From Paraburkholderia susongensis (lineage in GTDB: Bacteria > Pseudomonadota > Gammaproteobacteria > Burkholderiales > Burkholderiaceae): a stretch of 64,000 nucleotides of DNA. The stretch covers positions 186,001 through 250,000 of the forward strand of contig NZ_FXAT01000004.1 in assembly GCF_900177725.1 (NCBI RefSeq), read 5' to 3'. The position numbers and the translations under genes are program-made. The notes beneath the pieces are model-generated. The model searched no databases. It was not told where the DNA came from and was given only the letters and a program-made list of their open reading frames with translations. Below are positions 53,844-63,375 of the stretch, one piece after another (position 1 is the stretch's first letter; every line of letters begins with the position of its first letter).

Positions 53844-56213
53844 ATGAACCAGCAAGCCGAACCGTTTCTGAAAGAGCTTCAGGATCTCGACGACTTCACC
53901 CAGGTCCACGTGTCGCGTCCGCACGAATCGGCGCATCTGCACGTGAGCGGCCGCGCGACCTACACCGACGACATCCCCGAGATGGCCGGCACGCTGCACG
54001 CGGCGCTCGGGCTCTCGGCGAAAGCGCACGCGAAGCTCGTGTCGATCTCGCTCGACAAGGTGCGCGCGACACCCGGCGTGGTCGCGGTCTTCACCTCCGA
54101 CGACATTCCCGGCGTCAACGACGTGGGCCCGATCATCCACGGCGACGATCCGATTCTCGCCGATGGCGTCGTGCAATACGTCGGCCAGCCGATGTTCATC
54201 GTGGTCGCGACCTCGCACGATACGGCGCGGCGTGCGGCGCGTCTCGCCGAGGTGGTCTACGAGGAGCTGCCGGCGGTTCTGACCGCGCAGCAGGCGCGCG
54301 CCGCGAACCAGTTCGTGCTGCCGCCGATGAAACTCGCGCGCGGCGATGCCGGCACGAAGATCGCACGCGCCGCGCGTCGCGAGGCGGGTGAAATGCTGCT
54401 CGGCGGCCAGGAGCAGTTCTATCTCGAAGGGCAGATTTCCTACGCGGTGCCGAAGGATGACGACGGCATGCACGTCTACTGCTCGACGCAGCATCCGACC
54501 GAAATGCAGCACCTCGTCGCGCACACGCTCGGCGTTGCTTCGCATAACGTATTGATCGAATGCCGGCGCATGGGCGGCGGTTTCGGCGGCAAGGAATCGC
54601 AGTCGGCGCTGTTCGCGTGCTGCGCGGCGCTCGCCGCATGGAAGCTGCTGTGCCCGGTCAAGCTGCGCCCGGACCGCGACGACGACATGATGGTGACCGG
54701 CAAGCGCCACGATTTTCACTACACGTACGAGGTGGGCTACGACGACGAGGGCGTGATCGAAGGCGTCGCGGTCGACATGACCTCGCGCTGCGGCTTTTCC
54801 GCCGACCTGTCCGGCCCGGTGATGACACGCGCGCTGTGCCACTTCGACAACGCATACTGGCTGTCGGACGTATCGATCGACGGCTTCTGCGGCAAGACCA
54901 ACACGCAGTCGAACACCGCCTTTCGCGGCTTTGGCGGCCCGCAGGGCGCGTTCGCGATCGAGTACATCATCGACAACGTCGCGCGCTCGGCCGGCCTCGA
55001 CGCGCTCGACGTGCGCCGCCGCAACCTGTACGGCAAGACCGAGCGCAACCAGACGCCGTACGGCCAGGTCGTCGAAGACAACGTGATTCACGAGCTGATC
55101 GACGAACTCGAGGCGACGAGCGACTACCGCGCGCGCCGCGCGGCGATCGACGAGTTCAACGCGAACAACGAGATCCTCAAGAAAGGGCTCGCGCTCACGC
55201 CGGTCAAGTTCGGCATCGCGTTCAACGTGACGCACTTCAACCAGGCCGGCGCGCTCGTGCACATCTACACCGATGGTTCGGTGCTCGTGAATCACGGCGG
55301 CACCGAAATGGGCCAAGGGCTCAACACGAAGGTCGCGCAGGTCGTCGCGCATGAACTCGGCGTCGGCTTCAACCGCATTCGCGTCACCGCGACCGATACG
55401 AGCAAGGTCGCCAATACGTCGGCGACAGCGGCTTCGACCGGTTCCGACCTGAACGGCAAGGCCGCCCAGGACGCCGCGCGTCAGTTGCGCGAACGGCTCG
55501 CCGCGTTTGCCGCCGATCGCTTCGGCGCGGGCCGGGTGAACGTGCGGGACGTGCGCTTCGTGCATGACCGCGTGGTGGTCGGCGATGTGGCCGTGCCGTT
55601 CGAAGAGCTCGTCGCGAAGGCCTACGTCGCGCGTATCCAGCTCTGGTCCGATGGCTTCTATGCGACGCCGAAACTCTACTGGGATCAGTCGAAGCTGCAG
55701 GGCCGGCCGTTCTACTACTACTCGTACGGCGCGGCGGTGTCGGAAGTCGTGATCGACACGCTGACCGGCGAAATGCGCGTGCTGCGCGCCGATGCGTTGC
55801 ATGACGTGGGCGCGTCGCTGAATCCGGCGCTCGACGTGGGCCAGGTGGAAGGCGCGTTCATTCAGGGCATGGGCTGGCTCACGACCGAGGAACTGTGGTG
55901 GAACGCGGGCGGCAAGCTCATGACGCATGCGCCGTCGACCTACAAGATTCCGACCGTCAACGACGTGCCGCCGGTCTTCAACGTTCGGCTCTTCAAGAAC
56001 CGCAACGCCGAGGACAGCATCCACCGCTCGAAGGCAACCGGCGAGCCGCCGCTGCTGCTGCCGTTCTCGGTGTTTTTCGCGGTGCGCGACGCGGTGTCGG
56101 CGGTGGGCGGGCACAAGGTCAATCCGCCGCTCAACGCGCCCGCGACCAGCGAGGAAATCCTCAAGGCGGTCGGCGCGGTGCGTGCCGCCACCACAGCGGC
56201 GCGGCAGGACTGA
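53844..56213 (+). CDS. xdhB: Xanthine dehydrogenase large (molybdenum-binding) subunit XdhB
   Basis: The catalytic subunit, oxidising hypoxanthine and xanthine to urate. 789 aa. The N-terminal domain has GRATYTDDIPEMAGTLHAALG. Molybdopterin contacts are in GGGFGGKESQ and the QSNTAFRGFGGPQGAF loop. NHGGTEMGQGLNTKVAQV and the catalytic-glutamate motif SKATGEPPLLLPFSVFFAVRDA are present. The long minus-strand open frame opposite it is a GC-bias shadow. Confidence 0.97.
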   Translation: MNQQAEPFLKELQDLDDFTQVHVSRPHESAHLHVSGRATYTDDIPEMAGTLHAALGLSAKAHAKLVSISLDKVRATPGVVAVFTSDDIPGVNDVGPIIHGDDPILADGVVQYVGQPMFIVVATSHDTARRAARLAEVVYEELPAVLTAQQARAANQFVLPPMKLARGDAGTKIARAARREAGEMLLGGQEQFYLEGQISYAVPKDDDGMHVYCSTQHPTEMQHLVAHTLGVASHNVLIECRRMGGGFGGKESQSALFACCAALAAWKLLCPVKLRPDRDDDMMVTGKRHDFHYTYEVGYDDEGVIEGVAVDMTSRCGFSADLSGPVMTRALCHFDNAYWLSDVSIDGFCGKTNTQSNTAFRGFGGPQGAFAIEYIIDNVARSAGLDALDVRRRNLYGKTERNQTPYGQVVEDNVIHELIDELEATSDYRARRAAIDEFNANNEILKKGLALTPVKFGIAFNVTHFNQAGALVHIYTDGSVLVNHGGTEMGQGLNTKVAQVVAHELGVGFNRIRVTATDTSKVANTSATAASTGSDLNGKAAQDAARQLRERLAAFAADRFGAGRVNVRDVRFVHDRVVVGDVAVPFEELVAKAYVARIQLWSDGFYATPKLYWDQSKLQGRPFYYYSYGAAVSEVVIDTLTGEMRVLRADALHDVGASLNPALDVGQVEGAFIQGMGWLTTEELWWNAGGKLMTHAPSTYKIPTVNDVPPVFNVRLFKNRNAEDSIHRSKATGEPPLLLPFSVFFAVRDAVSAVGGHKVNPPLNAPATSEEILKAVGAVRAATTAARQD

Positions 56214-56243
56214 CGGCGAGAGGAAAACGAGCGGGAGCGAAGC

Positions 56244-56894
56244 ATGGGAGTACGTATCAATGATCTTCAAAGCGGGACGTGCGCGATGAACGATAGCGCG
56301 CCGGTCCGGATCGGCCGACGCAATGCCGCGTCCGATCTCGCGCCGCGCCCGGCGCCGATGCATATCGTGCTGTTCGGCGCGGGACATGTCGGGCATGCGC
56401 TCGTGACGCTGCTCGGCAGTCTGCCGTGCGTGGTGCAATGGGTCGACGAACGCGACGAACTGTTCCCCGACGAAACGCCGCACAACGTGCAGGTCGAAGC
56501 GACCGACACGCCCGAGGCGATTGTCGACGCGGCGCCGCCGGGCGCGTGGTTTCTCGTGATGACGCACAACCATGCGCTCGATTTTTCGCTGGCCGCGCGC
56601 ATCATGCGGCGGCGCGATTTCAGCTACTTCGGCATGATCGGCTCGAAGACGAAGCGCGTGAAATTCGAGCGGCGTTTGCTCGATCGCGGCGTCGAACTCG
56701 AGCGGCTTGCGGACATGACCTGTCCGATCGGCGTCGAGGGGATCGTCGATAAAGCGCCTGCGGCGATTGCGGTTGCCGTGTGCGCGCAGTTGCTGCAATT
56801 GAGAACGCAGCAGGGCGTGGATCGGGTTGACGGGCCGGCGCGGATTCGCGACGCGGATGCTCTCGGGCGGACCGTGGAGCCAGCCACGATGTAG
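56244..56894 (+). CDS. xdhC: XdhC-type xanthine dehydrogenase accessory protein, N-terminal domain missing
   Basis: XdhC binds molybdenum cofactor and helps its sulfuration and insertion into XdhB. The 216-aa product has only the C-terminal Rossmann-type domain: HIVLFGAGHVGHALVTLLGSLPCVVQWVDERDELFP, FLVMTHNHALDFSLAARIM and YFGMIGSKTKRVKFERRL, MTCPIGVEGI. The usual N-terminal XdhC/CoxI domain, about 110-130 residues with its CGG motif, is absent. The protein instead opens with about 38 unrelated residues. ATG at 56244 follows GGGAGCG. Partial function or a missing half elsewhere are possible. Confidence 0.85.
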   Translation: MGVRINDLQSGTCAMNDSAPVRIGRRNAASDLAPRPAPMHIVLFGAGHVGHALVTLLGSLPCVVQWVDERDELFPDETPHNVQVEATDTPEAIVDAAPPGAWFLVMTHNHALDFSLAARIMRRRDFSYFGMIGSKTKRVKFERRLLDRGVELERLADMTCPIGVEGIVDKAPAAIAVAVCAQLLQLRTQQGVDRVDGPARIRDADALGRTVEPATM

Positions 56895-56931
56895 ACCACG
56901 ATCACGGCGCAAAGAGTTTGCGCGAACGTTC

Positions 56932-56971
56932 GAGGGGGACGGCGCTTAGGCGCCGTCCCCCTCGTCTTTTT
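56932..56971 (+). terminator. Strong terminator of xdhABC
   Basis: A perfect 14-bp stem (56932-56945 with 56950-56963), loop TTAG, followed by GTCTTTTT. The stem is very GC-rich. Opposing transcripts from the LysR gene end close by, and its stop codon overlaps this region. Confidence 0.9.
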
Positions 56972-57962
56972 ACGGCTGCGCTTTCGTGACCGCCTTTGCG
57001 CCCGCCTGCGTCACCCGCGATTTCACGCGCGGTATTCTCTGCGCGACCAGTTCATTCGATACCCCGGACATCAGCGTTCTCAACCAGCCGACATCGCTCG
57101 GCCGATCCGGCTGCGGATGCCAGAACTGATAGCACCTGATGCGCGGAAACGCGATCGGCACTTCGACGACCGCGAGCGGCAGCATGCTCGCGTAATGCAT
57201 CGCGAAGCGGCGCGTCGTCGTGAAGATCAGATCCGATTGCAGCAGCGTTTGCGGCACGAGCCCGAAGTAGGGCAACGTCGCGACGATGCGCCGCTCGGCG
57301 CGCGCCCGCGCGAAACCCGTGTCGATCGCGCCGCCGCGCGCGCCGCTATAGGGCGTCGGCGCGAGATGCGGCGCGGCCAGATACGCGTCGCGCGTGAGCG
57401 GTTCGCGCGTCAACGGATGATCGGCGCGCATCATGCATACCACGGTGTCGGAGAACAGGTCGCTGCGCTCGAAGCGCGGATCGGGCTTCGGCCAGTTGCC
57501 GATCACGAGATCGAGTTCGCCGGCGTCGAGCGCGGCCGAATGATCGAACTGCGGTCCCAGCGATTCGATCTCGAGCCGCGCATGCGGCGCTGCCTCGCGA
57601 AACCGCGCGATCACGGTCGGCATGAAGAAGTCGTTCAGATAATCGGGCGCAGCCACGCGGAAGGTGCGGCGCGAGCGGCCCGGGTCGAAGTCGCCGTGCG
57701 GCGTCGCGACGAAATCGACGTCGCGCAGCACGCGCTGCGCGGCCGCGAGCAGCGACTCGCCGTATTCGGTCGGCACCATGCCCGACTTGCCGCGCACGAG
57801 GATCGGATCGCCGAGCGTTTCGCGCAGCTTGCGCAGCGCGGTGCTGATCGCGGGCTGGGTTTGATTCAGACGCTGCGCGGTCTGCGTGACGCTGCGCTCG
57901 ACGAGCAGCGTGCGCAGCACGCGCACGAGCCAGATATCGAGTGAGGCGGCGGTTTCGTCCAT
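56970..57962 (-). CDS. LysR family transcriptional regulator
   Basis: 330 aa from ATG 57962; the longer upstream frame is Pro/Arg-rich and not family-like. The N-terminal winged helix is LVRVLRTLLVERSVTQTAQRLNQTQPAISTALRKLRETLGDPILVR. The effector domain follows, with RTFRVAAPDYLNDFFMPTVIARFRE, resembling NodD/LinR-type regulators. It is convergent with xdhC and upstream of the isomerase gene on the same strand. Either is a plausible target. Confidence 0.92.
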   Translation of the reverse strand: MDETAASLDIWLVRVLRTLLVERSVTQTAQRLNQTQPAISTALRKLRETLGDPILVRGKSGMVPTEYGESLLAAAQRVLRDVDFVATPHGDFDPGRSRRTFRVAAPDYLNDFFMPTVIARFREAAPHARLEIESLGPQFDHSAALDAGELDLVIGNWPKPDPRFERSDLFSDTVVCMMRADHPLTREPLTRDAYLAAPHLAPTPYSGARGGAIDTGFARARAERRIVATLPYFGLVPQTLLQSDLIFTTTRRFAMHYASMLPLAVVEVPIAFPRIRCYQFWHPQPDRPSDVGWLRTLMSGVSNELVAQRIPRVKSRVTQAGAKAVTKAQP

Positions 57963-58135
57963 GATGAAAGCGTGGCGGCGCGGGCGGGGTGGGGCCGCGT
58001 GAAGCGTGGCGCCCAGCTTGCCCGCCGCGCGGTCCACGCGCGGGGTGCAAAGGTTATAACCTTAGGCTGGTTTGCGGGGAGCGGCATAGCGGGCGCGGTA
58101 TGGCCGGCATCAGCGCGGCGCTCGTTCAGGCGCGC

Positions 58136-58786
58136 TTACGCCGGCTTATCCGCGAGCCCCCACGGCAGCGAACTGATGCGCTTCACTTCCCGCGACTCGA
58201 GCCAGTTCGGCGTGCGCGCGCAATACAGCACCATCGGCAGCGCGTCCTCGCCCCAGAACAACTGGTCGTTCAGACGGAAGGTCGGCACGCCATACACGCC
58301 GAGGCTGATCGCATCGGCCGTATTGCGCTGCAACTGCGCTTTCACGTCCTCGTTCTGGATCAGCTCCGGGCCGTCCGGTTTGCCGACGCGTTCGCACAAC
58401 TCGGCGAACGCTTCGTCGCTCGACGGGTCGCGGCCTTCGCGCCAGATGAAGCGGAAAATCTCGCGCACGAACTGAACGTCGCCGTTCGCCGCGGTGGCGA
58501 GCAGCAGCGGCTTCATCGAATCGAACGGATGCGCGGGCGGCATGCGGTACGGAATGCCGAGCTGCTCCGCGCGAAACAGCGCGTGCCGGTACATGAAGGT
58601 GCGCTTGGCGGGCACGCTGTACGCCGAGCGCTGCCCCCAGTGGTGATACAGATCGTTCAACACGACCGGCTTGAACGCGAAGTCGAAGCCGGGCCATTTA
58701 TCGTGTTGCTCGAGCAACAGGTAGGTGAACGGCGAGACGAAATCGTAGAACCACAGCGGCTGTTTGGCGGCGATGCCAACGGTCAT
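58136..58786 (-). CDS. 2-hydroxychromene-2-carboxylate isomerase-like protein (DsbA fold)
   Basis: 216 aa. This glutathione-dependent isomerase family acts in naphthalene and related aromatic breakdown. The N-terminal FYDFVSPFTYLLLEQ has the catalytic Ser in place of the thioredoxin Cys. GVYGVPTFRLNDQLFWGEDALPM is the family C-terminal signature. No other naphthalene genes are nearby, so the natural substrate is uncertain; general glutathione S-transferase kappa-like activity is an alternative. Confidence 0.88.
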   Translation of the reverse strand: MTVGIAAKQPLWFYDFVSPFTYLLLEQHDKWPGFDFAFKPVVLNDLYHHWGQRSAYSVPAKRTFMYRHALFRAEQLGIPYRMPPAHPFDSMKPLLLATAANGDVQFVREIFRFIWREGRDPSSDEAFAELCERVGKPDGPELIQNEDVKAQLQRNTADAISLGVYGVPTFRLNDQLFWGEDALPMVLYCARTPNWLESREVKRISSLPWGLADKPA

Positions 58787-59024
58787 AAATGTCTCCCGGA
58801 TTGCCTGTTTCGGACGGCGCGGACGGTGCGTCTGCTATCGCGTCAAAATTGTAATGATCTTACGCGGTGCGGCCCCGGTTTGCACCCGGTCGATATTCCC
58901 TGGGTGCGGGAGCGCCAACCGGAGGGCGCTGGCGCTTTGCACTGGTTGGCGTGACTTCGCTGGCTAAGGAAGGGAGGGGCGGTGCCGGGTTCGCTGGCGT
59001 CGGCGGCTGTTCGTTCATGTTCGT

Positions 59025-60527
59025 TCAGCTTTTTGCGCCGCCGGTTTGCTCCGATGCTTGCCCTGCTGTTTGCCCTGCCGCTTGCGCAGCCGTTGGCTCG
59101 GTGGTTGGCTTCGCCGTCTGCTCTGCCGCCTGCTGCGCCGCTTCGTCGTCCGCTTCATCGTCCTCTTCGTCTCGCGGACCCAGCGCGTCGCGGCTTCCCG
59201 TGAGCCGGCGCCGCACGAAGCCGATGTGTTCGCGCAGCACGTAGAACTGGTCCGCGTATGCGAGCGGCATTTTCATGCCGTTGACGGAGTCTTCGATCGT
59301 GTCGAGCCGCTCGATTAGCGACGTGCGCTCGGCGGCCGAATGTTCGCTGAGCGCGCTGCGCTCGATCGCGATCAGCGCGCCATACCAGCGGTAGATACGC
59401 GACTTGACCCGCCACGCGTAGAGCCCCGGCACGATGCGCAGCGCCGGCACGAGCAGCACGATCAGCGGCACGACGACCACGAGCAGCCGGTCGGCAAGAC
59501 TTGCGATCCAGAACGGCAGCATCCGGTACAGGAAGCTCTTGCCCGACTTGTAGTAGCGCGCGGCGTCGTCGGAGAGCGGGAAGTCGTGCGCGATCGGCGC
59601 GGGGAATTCGCCGGCTCGCTGCATGATCGTCGCGCCGCCGTGCACCTCGCGCGCCGCTTCGATCAGCAGATCCGACAGCGCCGGATGCAGCGAGTCGCGC
59701 GCCACCAGTTCGGCGGTCGGCGCGACGATGTTGATCGAGTTCGCCGGCAGGTTCTTGCCGAGGTCGAACGCGCCCATCGGCATCTTCAGCTGGGTCAGGT
59801 ATGGAAAGCGGCGCGTGTAGGCGTCGGCCTGCGTGAAATCGTAGAAGCGGATGTTTTGCGTGCGGTACAGCTTGCCCATCACCGCCGGTTGCGCCGAATC
59901 GCCGGCGAGGAAGGCCGCGTCGATCTTGCCGTCGATCAGCGCGTTGGCGGCTTCGTCGCCGGAGAGCGGCAGCAGCTTGGTCGGGCCGCCCGGCACGATG
60001 CCGTTGGCCTTGAGCAGCGCGAGCGCGAGTTCACGCGTGCCGCTGCCTTCGGCGCCGATCGCGAGCCGCTGGCCCTTGAATTCGGACAGCCAGTTGACGG
60101 GCGCGCCGTGATAGAAGACCGCGAGCGGCACGTAGGCGACGCTGCCGAGCGACATCAGGTCTTTGCCTGCCGTGCCCGGCGTGACGCCGCTCTGCACGAA
60201 GCCGACGTCGACGTTCGACTTCGGGTCCGAGAGCCGTTTGAGGTTTTCTAGCGAGCCTTGCGAGTCCAGCACGTTCAGCGTGATGCGGTTGCGCGCGAGG
60301 ATCGCCTTGTACTTTTGCGCGGCATTCCAGAAGGTGCTGCCGACCGGGCCGGCGCTGATCGTCAGCGTGCTCGGCGGCGCGGGCTGGATGAGCCGCACGG
60401 CGGCCCAGATCGCGACGATGGCGACCAGCACGAGCGGGCCGAACGAGACCGCCAGGTCGCGCCATGAGATCGCGACAAAACGGGCGACGAGATGGGGAGG
60501 GCGGGTGCGGCCGGTGGCTGGCTTCAT
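59025..60527 (-). CDS. Membrane-anchored TAXI-type TRAP solute-binding protein with low-complexity tail
   Basis: 500 aa from ATG 60527; the open frame to 60971 is Arg/Ser-rich and not family-like. One transmembrane helix lies near residues 30-48 (SFGPLVLVAIVAIWAAVRL). The TAXI domain follows (TISAGPVGSTFWNAAQKYKAIL, VDVGFVQSGV, LAIGAEGSGTRELALALL). A second membrane segment is near residue 350 (LADRLLVVVVPLIVLLVPAL). Next comes a helical cytoplasmic part and an Ala/Gln/Thr/Glu-rich tail of about 45 residues. No TRAP permease gene is adjacent, so it may be a sensor-like or orphan binding protein. Confidence 0.82.
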   Translation of the reverse strand: MKPATGRTRPPHLVARFVAISWRDLAVSFGPLVLVAIVAIWAAVRLIQPAPPSTLTISAGPVGSTFWNAAQKYKAILARNRITLNVLDSQGSLENLKRLSDPKSNVDVGFVQSGVTPGTAGKDLMSLGSVAYVPLAVFYHGAPVNWLSEFKGQRLAIGAEGSGTRELALALLKANGIVPGGPTKLLPLSGDEAANALIDGKIDAAFLAGDSAQPAVMGKLYRTQNIRFYDFTQADAYTRRFPYLTQLKMPMGAFDLGKNLPANSINIVAPTAELVARDSLHPALSDLLIEAAREVHGGATIMQRAGEFPAPIAHDFPLSDDAARYYKSGKSFLYRMLPFWIASLADRLLVVVVPLIVLLVPALRIVPGLYAWRVKSRIYRWYGALIAIERSALSEHSAAERTSLIERLDTIEDSVNGMKMPLAYADQFYVLREHIGFVRRRLTGSRDALGPRDEEDDEADDEAAQQAAEQTAKPTTEPTAAQAAGQTAGQASEQTGGAKS

Positions 60528-61387
60528 CGGATTATGTAACGGCGATAGTCGAAAAGACGAAAGCGAGAAAGCGGACGGGCGGTGCGGCAGGGTGCGCCTC
60601 GGCGTGCTTTCGCGCGCGTCCACGCTCTCGCATGAATCGCGCCGAAGCGTCCGTCCCGCCGGGCCGGGCATCGTCATGGTCCGCAAGTTCGCAGACCGCG
60701 TGGCGGTGCGCGTCGCGCCGATGGTACCCGAGATTGGCGCGGCGGCGAAACGCGCGGCGCGGCGGCTCGCCGACAAAGGCGTAACAAATCGTGAACCACA
60801 GGGGAACTGCGGGGGAACGGCAGGGGAGTTGCGGGGCGAATTGCGGTGAACGTCACGTGCCCGTTGCATGACCCGCAAGCGAAGTGCAAGGAAGCCTCGC
60901 GTGACTCGCGCACGAGTCCCACATGGGTCGTCCATGCACCGGATGTGAACACTGTCTGAGCCTCGCATCAACCGTGCGCACCCTCGCTCCCTATCTACTA
61001 CGCATCACTACGCAGGCCGCCGCCCGCTGTCGCCGCGTCACGCCGGGCGCTAAACCCTTTGCGCTTCTGCTCCGGCTAGATTAAATTGTGCATCGCTACC
61101 GCGAACCAGCGTTTGCGCGGCGCGATCCCGGCACGACAGACAAGAACCGGGTGCGCCGGCGGACCTCGCGGTTTGCCGGTTTTCATGCCGGTCCGCAGCG
61201 CCGCCCTTGGCCGGGCGGCACATGACGGACAGGATGAGTGGCAGCCGGCCTCTCTCGCCTCTCGCATACCGTGTCGTAGCCATAGCCGGTCGTCGCTGGT
61301 GCGTTCGTTCGCGCCACGATGGCCGCACGTAGTCGTAACGAAGCCGCTTGACATGCGGTCCAATGTGAAATCAAGGAGAAGAGAGCT
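60528..61387. other. Long intergenic region, no convincing gene
   Basis: About 860 bp. Several short overlapping frames in both strands have only the Arg/Ala-rich composition expected of GC-rich noncoding DNA. The BON gene is preceded by AAGGAG. No clear promoter or RNA element was identified. Confidence 0.5.
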
Positions 61388-61735
61388 ATGAAGACGGTCG
61401 GTTTTCTGAAAACGCTGGGTTCGGTTGTGGCGATGGTGGTGGCGTGCAACGTGTACGCTCAGGCAAGCGGTCCGGCGACGGACACGACCTCGGCGGCAGC
61501 CAGCGTCAAGGCTGGCAAGCGTGCGAACCATCAGCTCGGCCGCAAGGTGCGCGGCGTGCTCGCGAAGACCCAGGGTCTCGACGTATCGAACATCGCCGTG
61601 CGCGCGCGTGGCGGCGCGGTGACGCTGACGGGCTCGGTGCCGAGCCAGGGCCAGATCGAGACCGCCGGCGATGCCGCCAAGGGCGTCGCGGGCGTGACGT
61701 CGGTCACGAACAAGCTGACCGTCATGCAGCAGTAA
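61388..61735 (+). CDS. Periplasmic BON-domain protein
   Basis: 115 aa with a signal peptide (FLKTLGSVVAMVVACNVYAQA). A single BON domain runs from about residue 45 to the end: ANHQLGRKVRGVLAKTQGLDVSNIAVRARGGAVTLTGSVPSQGQIE and GVAGVTSVTNKLTV. BON proteins of this OsmY-like type bind phospholipids and protect the envelope under osmotic or other stress. Followed by a terminator. Confidence 0.9.
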   Translation: MKTVGFLKTLGSVVAMVVACNVYAQASGPATDTTSAAASVKAGKRANHQLGRKVRGVLAKTQGLDVSNIAVRARGGAVTLTGSVPSQGQIETAGDAAKGVAGVTSVTNKLTVMQQ

Positions 61736-61824
61736 GCGGCGCGCCATGCCTTGGCATGGCGCGGGCGGCGCGATACAGACGGCGCCGCATAAGCGTCATC
61801 GCGTGCGGTCTTGTAGACAATCAG

Positions 61825-61853
61825 GCCCCGGCTTTATCGCCGGGGCTTTTTTT
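61825..61853 (+). terminator. Rho-independent terminator after the BON gene
   Basis: GCCCCGGC (61825-61832), loop TTTATC, GCCGGGGC (61839-61846), then TTTTTTT. An 8-bp all-GC stem with an excellent T-run. Confidence 0.92.
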
Positions 61854-62030
61854 CGCCGCTGTCTTTCGCCGTCCTCTGCCGGTTTTTGACTTCAGGCAAG
61901 CGCTGGACGCGGCGGATGGCCCGTCCCGGCGAGCCGCGCGATGGGCGCCGCCGCCTTGCATTCGTGCGCTGCGACACAGTGCTGACGCATTCCGAGGCGT
62001 ACTCTGACGTTAGGAACGGGAGTCAACGTC

Positions 62031-62279
62031 ATGAGTACCACGCTTTTTCGCTATATCGATCTGCCGATCGGCGATCGGGCCGCTTTCGAACTAGTGTGCG
62101 CGCGGCACGGCTTCGCGCCCGTGCATTTCGACATCAGCGCGAGCGCGAGCCCGGACGAGCCCACGCATGAGCGTCTCGTTACCGTGCGCCGCGGCGGCTG
62201 GGCGCAGTCGTACCGTGAGCGTCACGGTCAGTGGATCAGGCAGTTCGACGCGGATCTGACTAGCCGGTTTTTCAAGTAG
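62031..62279 (+). CDS. Small conserved-looking protein of unknown function
   Basis: 82 aa, ATG at 62031 preceded by GGAACGGGAG. Sequence features: FRYIDLPIGDRAAFELVCARHGFAPVHFDIS, a run of Ser/Ala/Glu, then RLVTVRRGGWAQSYRERHGQWIRQFDADLTSRFF. Aromatic and charged residues are balanced and codon use matches the neighbours, so it looks real. No signal peptide or membrane helix. I recognise no family. Confidence 0.65.
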   Translation: MSTTLFRYIDLPIGDRAAFELVCARHGFAPVHFDISASASPDEPTHERLVTVRRGGWAQSYRERHGQWIRQFDADLTSRFFK

Positions 62280-62323
62280 AGCGCATCAGCCATTGCATCA
62301 TTGCGTCGCGCCGGCCCGGCACG

Positions 62324-63112
62324 TCAGGACAACACCAGCCGCCCCCCGACCAGCGTCAGCGTCGCGGCGAGCAGATTGCGCAGCAGCGCATCCGGTGCGC
62401 GCGACGACAGATAGCTGCCGATCGCGATCCCTGGCAGCGAACCCACCAGCAGCGACAACAGCATCGACCAGTCGATCGAGCCGAGCAGCCAATGGCCCGC
62501 GCCCGCGAGCAGCGTCAACGGCACCGCGTGCGCGATGTCGGAGCCGACGATGCGCGTGGTCGGCAGCAGCGGATACAGCAGCAGCAACACCGTCACGCCG
62601 ATCGCACCTGCGCCGACCGAGGTCAGCGATACCAGCACGCCGAGGATCGCGCCCGTGAGCATCGTCAGCGCGAGCGTGCGTCCCTGGCTCGGCGCGCGTT
62701 GTTTGCGCGCGCCGAGCGCCGCGAGCTGCGGACGGAACACCAGCGCGATGGCCGTGACGAGCAACGCCGCGCCGAGCACGACCTGAATCAGCCGGCTCGC
62801 GCCCGGCGTATCCATCCCATGACGGTGCAGCAGGATCAGCGTGATCGTCGCCGCGGGAACGCTGCCGGCGGCGAGGCGCAGCGTGATCTGCCAGTCGACC
62901 GAGCCCTTCAGTCCGTGCACGAGCGTGCCGGTCGCCTTGGTGGCGGCTGCGTAGAGCAGGTCGGTGCCGACCGCGGTAGCTGGGTGCACGTTGAACAGCA
63001 GGACGAGGATCGGCGTCATCAGCGAGCCGCCGCCGACGCCCGTCAGCCCGACCAGAAAGCCGACGAACAGGCCGGAGACGGAGTACAGCAGATCGATGTG
63101 GGGAAGAGCCAT
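62324..63112 (-). CDS. TauE/SafE family sulfite or organosulfonate exporter-like permease
   Basis: 262 aa with about eight transmembrane helices. The N-terminal VSGLFVGFLVGLTGVGGGSLMTPILVLLFNVHPATAVGTDL and central LGVLVSLTSVGAGAIGVTVLLLLYP repeats are the duplicated TauE/SafE signature. Substrate is not determinable from sequence alone. Confidence 0.9.
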   Translation of the reverse strand: MALPHIDLLYSVSGLFVGFLVGLTGVGGGSLMTPILVLLFNVHPATAVGTDLLYAAATKATGTLVHGLKGSVDWQITLRLAAGSVPAATITLILLHRHGMDTPGASRLIQVVLGAALLVTAIALVFRPQLAALGARKQRAPSQGRTLALTMLTGAILGVLVSLTSVGAGAIGVTVLLLLYPLLPTTRIVGSDIAHAVPLTLLAGAGHWLLGSIDWSMLLSLLVGSLPGIAIGSYLSSRAPDALLRNLLAATLTLVGGRLVLS

Positions 63113-63375
63113 TGAGCGGACAGCTGACGGATCGGAGGTGAATGGTTGGGCGGCAAGGCCGGCGCGCGCGCCGGGCGGGTCTGCGCGGCGCGCGTGCGGT
63201 CAGCGGCAGGGATGAGGCATGGCGCGTCTCGCGCCCGTTTTACGACTGCGGCACAGGCGCCGGGGAATGAAGCCGGGGTGCGCCGCACCGGTTGCCTTGG
63301 CCGCCGCCCGCGCGACGAAAGGCGCTATTGTCGCAAAACTGCCGCGCCTGCGTGCGGGACGTGCTCGGGGCCGAT

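Noticed and set aside
53838..56912. 1024-codon minus-strand open frame
   Set aside because: Antisense to xdhB and xdhC, whose motifs are intact; composition is typical of a GC shadow.
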